14,252 bases of DNA from Zelonia costaricensis (taxonomy: Eukaryota; Euglenozoa; Kinetoplastea; Trypanosomatida; Trypanosomatidae). Below the pieces are notes generated by a model. That model did no database searches, had not been told where the DNA came from, and saw only the letters and a program-made list of their open reading frames with translations. Shown here piece after piece: positions 1 to 6,400 of the stretch. Each line of letters opens with the position of its first letter. The stretch's first letter is position 1. The position numbers were made by a program, and so were the translations under genes. The stretch is taken from the NCBI GenBank assembly GCA_030849075.1, contig JASAOO010002938.1, positions 1-14,252 of the forward strand, given 5' to 3'.

Positions 1-448
1 GCTGCTCATTCATCGAGGCGGCCACGAAGGCGTGGCAGTTGTTGGTGAAGAAGTTGTAGATCTCGCCCTGGCGAAAGTGCGTCGTGGCCGAGGCGACCGC
101 AGCGTCGTACGCCGCAATCTCGCGCCGCACCGCGTCCTCCCTGTTGGGTGCGTCGTTGAGGCCTGGATCGTAGAAGGACGGCACGTAGTCGCGCGAGACA
201 TCCCAGTACTTGACCGGGTTGCAAAACAGCATGCGGTCCTGCCCGATCCGGTACGACCCCTGGAAGTCGTAGATGCGGCCCTGGCTGTCGCACACGGCAA
301 TGTGGCCCACGAAGGGCAGCAGCCACGACAGCAGCGGAATCGGGCACCACACGATGCAGAAGGGGTAGTGCTCCCGCACCGGGTCGATGGCAGGCGGCAG
401 CTGCGCCACCACGTCGGCTTTCGCCTTGCCGCGCGGCTCCATGACCAT
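1..448 (-). CDS. TMEM222/RTE1-family (DUF778) membrane protein, copy C, 3' end outside window
   Basis: Partial gene reading leftwards off the window edge; 149 residues are visible. It belongs to the TMEM222/RTE1 (DUF778) family. Visible family blocks are YPFCIVW (residues 28-34), GHIAVCDSQGRIYDF (48-62), NPVKYWDVSRDYVPSF (77-92) and the FFTNNCHAF block (133-141). The invariant His is H49 and the Asn-Cys is N137-C138. The C-terminal membrane segment seen in the two sister copies would lie beyond base 1. The first ATG is at 448 and a second in-frame ATG is at 442 (M3); either could be used. Over the 69 residues from RE-YPF to VPSFY, I count 49 identities with copy A by hand, so C is closer to A than to B. 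In plants the family founder RTE1 acts at ER/Golgi on an ethylene receptor; the human homologue is a predicted membrane protein. Its molecular function in trypanosomatids is unknown to me. Confidence 0.88.
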   Translation of the reverse strand, partial: MVMEPRGKAKADVVAQLPPAIDPVREHYPFCIVWCPIPLLSWLLPFVGHIAVCDSQGRIYDFQGSYRIGQDRMLFCNPVKYWDVSRDYVPSFYDPGLNDAPNREDAVRREIAAYDAAVASATTHFRQGEIYNFFTNNCHAFVAASMNEQ

Positions 449-949
449 TGCCGGGGCGAGAAACGGTGCGGGGGAGTGGGGGGGGGGGCTTCAAAAGGTT
501 GACAGAGGGGTGACGCCCTTGGCCCTTGGAGGAGGGGATCGAAAGCAACCAAATGGGAATCGACGGAGTGCACGGCAGCGGTGCGTGACCGAGGTCTCCG
601 CAAACCTGCGAGGGTAGAAGCAAGGTCGAGGACGGGGCGAGGAGAGCGCAGTGGGAGGCAGTGGCGTTGAAGGGAGAGGGAGAGGTGTGGCAGTGTGGTG
701 GGGACTGCGTTCAGCATCGACCTCGAAGCACGCGACAGCCTCAACGGCACGTGTTGCGAGCCTGCGAGGGTGACGGACAGCGGAGTTGGAGGATGCTAGA
801 CGGATTTGCCTGGATCGAAGATAACTGTTCACATGCGCGTGCGCGTTGATGGGCGACCGCCACTACAACACGACGCGTGGGCAAGACAAAGACGGTGCGC
901 GGAAACGAATAATAGCAGATCAGACACTGAGGGTGGGAAGGGGCAGCCG
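449..949. other. Spacer between TMEM222-like copies B and C
   Basis: About 500 bp with no convincing gene. It should hold the 3' UTR of copy B and the 5' leader of copy C. A run of 11 G on the plus strand (478-488) is a C-tract on the coding strand just upstream of the copy C start. Between 620 and 700 the coding strand is strongly pyrimidine-rich. Reading frames here are compositionally odd and start nowhere sensible. Confidence 0.6.
606..690 (-). promoter_or_regulatory. Putative pyrimidine tract and trans-splice acceptor for copy C
   Basis: On the coding strand a long CT-rich stretch (CACCTCTCCCTCTCCC near its start) ends in CTTGCTTCTACCCTCGCAG, with the AG at 607-606. This would give a leader of about 157 nt before the ATG at 448. 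A second pyrimidine-rich stretch with AG lies nearer the gene (about 510-560), so the actual site is uncertain. This is inferred from the usual trypanosomatid arrangement, not from transcript data. Confidence 0.4.
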
Positions 950-1555
950 CTACAGCGGCCACGTGTACCCGATGCGGTGGGCTACGAGGAGGGCGAGGAG
1001 GACGAGCAACACCAGCGTGCCGACAGCGACCTCGAGCACGAGCAGAAACTCCCAGTGCCCGCGAATGAAGTGGCGCAGGCTGATGTACCGGCCCCAGAGC
1101 ACCAAACCCGCCCCCACGCGCAGCGCGCTGTAGCGCCGCGACCGTTGCCCGTGCCCCGGTTGCGCGTTGAGCACCGCGGCGACAAAGGAGTAGCAGTTGT
1201 TCGACCACCACTGGTAGACCTGGTGCCTGGCAAAGTGCGCCGCCACCTCCTGCAGAGCAGCATCGTAGGCGGCGGCTTCGAACTCCACTGCGTCGTCGAA
1301 GTCAGTGTCGCCGGCGTGGCGGCGCAGCGAGGGCACAACGCGGCGCGAGATGTCCCAGTACTTCACCGGGCTGCCGAACAGCATCCTGTCGCACCCGACG
1401 CGGAACGAGTGCTGGAAGTCGTAGATGCGGCCCTGGCTGTCGCAGATGCCGACGTGGCCAGCAACCGGCGCCAGCCACGACAGCACAGGAATCGGCGTCC
1501 ACACGACACAAAAGGGGTAGTGCTCGTGCTCTGGGTCAAGCGAAACGGCGGTCAT
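950..1555 (-). CDS. TMEM222/RTE1-family (DUF778) membrane protein, copy B
   Basis: Complete 201-aa member of the TMEM222/RTE1 (DUF778) family, ending in TAG. Family blocks: HYPFCVVWTPIPVLSW (residues 12-27), GHVGICDSQGRIYDF (33-47), PVKYWDIS (63-70), NNCYSFVAAVLN (119-130) and WGRYISLRHFIRGHW (154-168), followed by a strongly hydrophobic segment at about 169-192, a probable single C-terminal membrane anchor. The invariant His and Asn-Cys are H34 and N120-C121. ATG 1555 was chosen because the frame extends upstream only to a GTG at 1636 and the family N-terminus is short and variable. It is the most divergent copy: the RDYVPSFY block of A and C is RRVVPSLR here, the middle loop is acidic (residues 83-92), and the segment around 132-150 differs. 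It lies about 510 bp from A and 501 bp from C. Function in this organism is unknown; ER/Golgi location is inferred from plant RTE1. Confidence 0.92.
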   Translation of the reverse strand: MTAVSLDPEHEHYPFCVVWTPIPVLSWLAPVAGHVGICDSQGRIYDFQHSFRVGCDRMLFGSPVKYWDISRRVVPSLRRHAGDTDFDDAVEFEAAAYDAALQEVAAHFARHQVYQWWSNNCYSFVAAVLNAQPGHGQRSRRYSALRVGAGLVLWGRYISLRHFIRGHWEFLLVLEVAVGTLVLLVLLALLVAHRIGYTWPL

Positions 1556-2066
1556 GGCAAGGACACGGGCAACGCTGGCATCCAGCGAGTGACGCAGCGG
1601 AGGGAGAACGGAAGAGAAGTCCCGAAAGGCGCGCACTGCCGCGGCGCATGCGACGAGCTACAACAGGGAGTTGAAAGGAGTGCGTTTGTATGTTTGTGTA
1701 GTCCACAAAGAGGGGGTGGGGGAGGGGTGAAGTGAAAACAAGCTAGAAGATCGTTGAAGAACAGAGAGAGAGAACCAAGAAACGTAACGAATGCCTCGGC
1801 GCCCTTTTCGTTTCTCCTCCCAAGTCGGCCCCGCACCCCATGTGCGACGTTTTGGCGGCAGACTTCTGTGACTCGCTTGTCATTCGATTTGATCGTGCGG
1901 CATGACGCTGTGGTGCCGAGAGAGACAAAGATAAGGAGGTTGGGGCACATGGCGCGCAACATAGAAGAGCAGACTTGAAGGGGGAGGAGAGAGGGGGGAA
2001 ACAGTCAAGGTTCGCTGTTCAAGAAGAAAACAAAAAGCTGAAAGATCTCGACTCGGTGCGCACAAG
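1556..2066. other. Spacer between TMEM222-like copies A and B
   Basis: About 511 bp, nearly the same length as the B-C spacer. No convincing gene. It is expected to hold the 3' UTR of copy A and the leader of copy B. Pyrimidine-rich on the coding strand near 1700-1745 and again near 1590-1620. Confidence 0.6.
1575..1625 (-). promoter_or_regulatory. Putative pyrimidine tract and trans-splice acceptor for copy B
   Basis: The coding strand carries a CT-rich tract (TTCTCTTCCGTTCTCCCTCC) followed by the first AG at 1576-1575, giving a 19-nt leader before ATG 1555. An alternative acceptor is the AG at 1659-1658 after CTTTCAACTCCCTGTTGT; that leader would contain an upstream ATG. Both are inferred from sequence only. 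Confidence 0.42.
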
Positions 2067-2681
2067 CTAGCCGAGCTTGACACTGAGCACCACCGCCACC
2101 ACAATGACGGCGACGATAATGCCGAGAAAAAGGAGAAACTGCCAATGCCCGCGGAAGAAACGGGCACAGCTCACGTACCTGCCGTGCGCACTCATGCCAA
2201 ACGCGAGCCGTGTCCTGGTGAACGCCTTGGTCGTCAGCGGCTGCGCGTTCAGCACGGTGACGACGAAGGTGTAGCAGTTGTTCGTGTACAGCCCGTACCT
2301 CTCCTCTCGTGCAAAGTGCGCGGCAACGCGTTCGATAGCGGCGTCGTACGCCGCGATCTCGCGCTGCACCGCGGCCGAGTCGATCAAACCTGCCGGACCA
2401 TCGCGGCGGTAAAAGGAGGGCACGTAGTCGCGCGACACGTCCCAGTACTTGACCGGGTTGCCGAAGAGCATCTTGTCGCACCCCACCTTGCGCGTGCCCT
2501 GGAAGTCGTAGATGCGGCCCTCGCTGTCGCAGATGCCAACGTGGCCCATGAGCGGCGCCAAGCACGAGATGACTGTGATGGGGGTCCAGACAATGCAAAA
2601 GGGGTAGCGCTCGCGCACCGTGTCGGCGACAGGCGGCAGCTTCACCTCAAGGGCATCTGTGTCCGTCACGGGCACCTCCAT
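2067..2681 (-). CDS. TMEM222/RTE1-family (DUF778) membrane protein, copy A
   Basis: Complete 204-aa member of the TMEM222/RTE1 (DUF778) family, stop TAG. Blocks in order: RYPFCIVWTPI (residues 25-35), GHVGICDSEGRIYDFQG (46-62), NPVKYWDVSRDYVPSF (75-90), YTNNCYTFVVTVLN (132-145), and HGRYVSCARFFRGHWQFLLF (166-185) running into a hydrophobic anchor at about 181-202. The closing GRYVS...FLLFLGII block resembles human TMEM222 as I remember it, so the whole family length is present. Invariant His is H47 and Asn-Cys is N135-C136. The reading frame stays open upstream for about 850 bp, but that stretch crosses a CA microsatellite and the end of the kinase gene. A textbook splice acceptor sits 4 nt before ATG 2681, which settles the start. 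The C-terminus after the anchor is only a few residues, suggesting the bulk of the protein faces one side of a membrane. Cellular function unknown. Confidence 0.93.
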   Translation of the reverse strand: MEVPVTDTDALEVKLPPVADTVRERYPFCIVWTPITVISCLAPLMGHVGICDSEGRIYDFQGTRKVGCDKMLFGNPVKYWDVSRDYVPSFYRRDGPAGLIDSAAVQREIAAYDAAIERVAAHFAREERYGLYTNNCYTFVVTVLNAQPLTTKAFTRTRLAFGMSAHGRYVSCARFFRGHWQFLLFLGIIVAVIVVAVVLSVKLG

Positions 2682-2685
2682 ACAG

Positions 2686-2722
2686 CTGCAGTGAGGAGAA
2701 GGGAAGGAAAGAAGGAGGTGGT
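2686..2722 (-). promoter_or_regulatory. Pyrimidine tract and trans-splice acceptor for copy A
   Basis: On the coding strand a near-pure pyrimidine tract (CTCCTTCTTTCCTTCCCTTC) lies between the AG at 2728-2727 and the next AG at 2687-2686, exactly the pattern expected of a spliced-leader addition site. Splicing here leaves only 4 nt before ATG 2681 and removes any upstream in-frame codons, so it fixes the start. Inferred from sequence; no transcript evidence. Confidence 0.6.
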
Positions 2723-3126
2723 GGCGCTGCGGTTGTGGGGGGGGGAGGGAAGTGAGTTGTGCGCCGGGTCCACTCACCTGACGGGGGCACACGTACCTGC
2801 CATGTGAGGCGGTCCAGGGGAATGCTCGCCGAGGCGAGAGTGGAGCGAGTAAGGCTGAGGAAGTGCGGAGGGGCGGTTCACAGACTGTCTTCACATGGGG
2901 CACCGCAGTGGGCAACACCGAACGACCCAGCGACTTCCAGGCAGCCACAAAGGACAGGGAGACGGCGGAGATGGACGAGCGAGAAGAGGACGCGGTGTGG
3001 TAGCAGGAGAAGGCGGCAAGCCAAGTGCTGTGGAAACACGCAGGCTCGTCTGTGGGCGCGTCTGATAGGGTTGCAGGCAAAAAAACCGGCACGTTCGCAC
3101 CCTTGACATGCACGCCATCGCGCACG

Positions 3127-3142
3127 CACACACACACACACA
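3127..3142. repeat. CA dinucleotide microsatellite
   Basis: Eight CA units on the plus strand, continued imperfectly by TACACAC. It lies in the kinase/copy A spacer and is likely to be length-variable between isolates. Confidence 0.9.
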
Positions 3143-3456
3143 TACACACGGCACATAAAAGAAGCATCCCCCCTCCCCCTCCAAAGGCACGACTGTGCGC
3201 TGACGATTCCTTCTTCGGTTCGCTCCTCGTCTCGTTTTCACTTTTTCTTTCCTCGCAAGCCATACGATAGTGGAGGGCAGCAACAGCAAGAGTGACTGCA
3301 AAGCATGAGCAGCCGGGGTACGCAGCCGGGGGCCGCACTGCGCGCAGCAAGTGTGTGCACTTGTGCGTGGTGGACTGACGTTGCCCAGAGCCGTGGCCGT
3401 CAAACCGGCACCCCCTCCCTCCCTCTGTCTCCACGTGTATCCTGCGCAGCGTGAGG

Positions 3457-6400
3457 TCAGGGTGCAGAACGGGGGCTCTGGCGCTTCTTGTCCGCCAACT
3501 CGCTCTCTCGGCGTTCCTGGAGCAGCCGCACACGTGTCACCGGAAACAACCGGTCTGGGACGCCGTTGAAGTAGCCGTCCATCCACAACATGAACCGTGC
3601 CGCGTAGCTGGCCGGGTCGATGATGGTGGGGTCGCGGCGGGTGTAGCCGAGCATCGTGTCCAGCCCCGACTTCATCTTCGACTCGAGCACCTTGGCGGAC
3701 GAGTAGGGGTGCAGAAAGTCGATCATGCCAACGTAGAGGCGTCCCGCGTCGCCGACGGAGACCATGAGGGAGTAGTCCATGATGCCGCTCTCGGCAAGGA
3801 GGGCCGTGTCGCGGGAGAGGTGATCCATCAGCAAGCTCTTTGACTCAGGGCTGCAGAAGAAGAAGTTGCCGGCGCGCAGGTGCTCCTGCACAAAGTCCTC
3901 GTCAAGCCGCACGGCGGCGGTCTGATCCGTGGTGCGGTTGCGCTGGCTGCCCTTTAGGTCCCACGTCTCGCGCACCGGCCGCCCAAACAGGAGCTGCTCC
4001 GCCACCATGAAGCAGTGCGTGCCGTCGGGGAGCAGTGGACGCTGTGACAACTGGGAGGCGGTGGCGTCCGCAGAGGCGGCACTCACCGGCGCGCCACCGC
4101 GGCTGCGCGTCCCCTGCACGTGCACCGCGTAAAGGCCGAGGATCTTGCCGAGCGTGGACTGCACACCAAGCATGCTCGATGCGGGCGAGTGGAGCGGGGC
4201 CTCGCTACTCCTCGGCGTGTCCTGCCGCGGCTCTGGCGCCGCCGCCGCGAAGTAGTCGGCCATGCGCGCAAAGTAGCGCGGGGCCCACTCCCGGAAGTAG
4301 CGCAGCTCCGTTGGCTTCACCGCCTTGATGAGGAAGCGACCGTCCTGCGTCACGAAGAAGCGTGACTGCGACTTGCCGCCGTCGGCGCTGTATGGGCGGC
4401 AGCGCAGCAGGGCCGCGCATAGGTCGAAAGGGGCGCCGTCGGTGTACAGGACGTGCAGGGCGGCAAAGCTGCGCGGGAAGAGCACCTCCACCGTGATGGA
4501 CGGCTCGGTGGCGCCGCCGCTGTTCATGATCGCTGACACGCCCGTGGCACTGCTCAGGGCTGCCATGGCGCCACCGCCGGAGTCGTGCACGAGGGGTTGG
4601 TAGCCCGTCACAGCGCACTTGAGCGTCGCCGACGGTGCGGCCGCCTCGACTCGACTTGTCTGCCGCAGCGCCTCGAGGGCGGCGGCGCGTGTGAGCCGGC
4701 ACAGGGACGTCAGCGACGGCGGTTGGCCGCATCGCCCGGGCGGTGACGGCGACTCCTGCGGCGACTCCGCAACGGGCGGCGGCTCAATAGCAAACGACAC
4801 ATGCGCCCCCTGCGTCACGGCTGTCACCGTCGGCGTGAGAGCAGGTTTTGTATCCTCGTCTGCCCCCGCGGCGCCGTCTGATGCCGCGGTCGACGGCGCC
4901 AGACTGACGGGCTCCGTGACGGTGGTGGTGGCCGTGGCCGGCGGTGGTGGCACGAGAGTGCCAGTGGAGTCGGTGGGTGGTGTGGGCCGGTACAGCTGCA
5001 GGAGCGCGGCGGCCAGGATGCTCGTTGGCTCTGCCAGCCGAATCCACTGCGAGCGGTCGGCGTGGTACAAACAGCCGTCCAGCTGACGCAGACACGGCGG
5101 CCGCTCCTGCAGCGCTGCGGCACCCCCGCCGCCAGCGCCCGCGGCGACATCAGCGCCACCACCGACCACGCCGGCGGCGGCGGCGGCGCTAATGGCGTTG
5201 CGTCCGACTGCGCGGCGATGGGCGTTGCGCCAGGCACGATAGGCGGCGACGAAGGCGGGCAGGAGGCGCTGCCGCAGGCGAGCAAGCACGGGCGCCACGG
5301 GTGGCCCCCCGCTGGGCTGCCGCGCCTCCTGCAGCTCCGCCAGTGCGCTCTCCGCATCCACCATGCACTGCCGCAGCGCCACCGCGGCGGTGTCGAGCTG
5401 AACCAGTGCCTGGGGCCGCGCGGGGAGCGCAGCTCCTGCGGCCGTGCTGGGACTGCCTGGCGGCGCCTTACCGGGTGCGTCTTCGACGGAGCTGGCCGCG
5501 CTTGGCGGCAGCGCCTGTGCTGGCGCTGACACCGCCGCTTTGGCGCTCTCCAGCTGCTCTGCTCGCTGTAGCGACGTGTGCGCAGCCTGCAGCAGCTCCG
5601 CGAGCAGCGTCGCCAGCTCGCTCGCCTCCTGCGCTGCGTACAAGGTGTCGACGGCCAGCCGCCCGTCCAGGTCGTGGGCGTCTTGGCTGCAGGCGACGCT
5701 CGGCAACACACGTGGCGGAAACTCGACCGCACCGAGCTGCACCGGCTTGATAAGGAATGTGACGGTGTTTGTGTACGCCTGCGCCGCGAGCGAGTTCGGA
5801 TGGCCGTGCGGCGCCTGCGACTGCTGCTGCGGCTGCGGCTGCGATTGCAGGTCTGCACCGAGGGGGTGAAACTGGAAAGTGATGCGGAGCGCGGGGCTCG
5901 TCACGGGGGCGGAGGCTGCGGGTCCGGCCAGCGCCGGCATCCAGCTGTACAGCACCCACTCGAGGAAGGCCGCGGTGGAGAGGCTCAGCAGGTGCGGCGC
6001 GCAGACCTCCACGGAGGCGTCGAGTGGGACTGTCACGTCGCTCGGGTCGACGCCGGTGTGCTCGGCGCGGATGCGGAGGGAGAAGAAGCCCTTCAGGTGC
6101 GCCACGAAGGCGGCCATGGCGGCCGCGTCCATCGCCTCCACCCCCGCCAGCGCACGCGCGGCGTTCTGCCGGACAGCGGCCTTGTGAAACGCCGTCATCT
6201 GCGCCGCGCCGAGGAGGTCGCTGAGGCCGCTCTCTGCCAGCCGGCTTGGCGCAGCGGAGAGCGCGGCGTGTGTGGCGGCGGTCACCTTGACGCGAAAGCC
6301 GCCGTGCAGGTACAGGACCTGCATCTCCGCCCCGCTGCAGCGGCTGACAAGGAAGTGGAAGAGCGTCTCGTCGCCGGAGCCGTAGAAGGCCAGGGCCGAC

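Larger units (their letters stand above)
2682..3456. other. Spacer between PIKfyve homologue and copy A
   Basis: 775 bp holding the presumed 3' UTR of the kinase and the short leader of copy A. No gene is supported. It contains a CA microsatellite and a G9 run (2737-2745, plus strand). The open frame across it is low-complexity (Cys-Val repeats from the microsatellite) and has no family-like sequence. Confidence 0.6.

Noticed and set aside
806..1735. 309-codon open frame on the plus strand over copy B
   Set aside because: Covers a conserved TMEM222-family gene in antisense and shows only compositional bias.
3127..3142. Short direct repeats that might suggest a CRISPR array or insertion sequence
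   Set aside because: They are plain microsatellites in a eukaryotic spacer; there are no regularly spaced repeats with unique spacers, no inverted terminal repeats and no transposase.
2682..3533. 284-residue N-terminal extension of copy A
   Set aside because: The frame is open but begins at a GTG, overlaps the end of the kinase gene, translates a CA microsatellite into Cys-Val repeats, and is cut off by a strong splice acceptor at 2687-2686.
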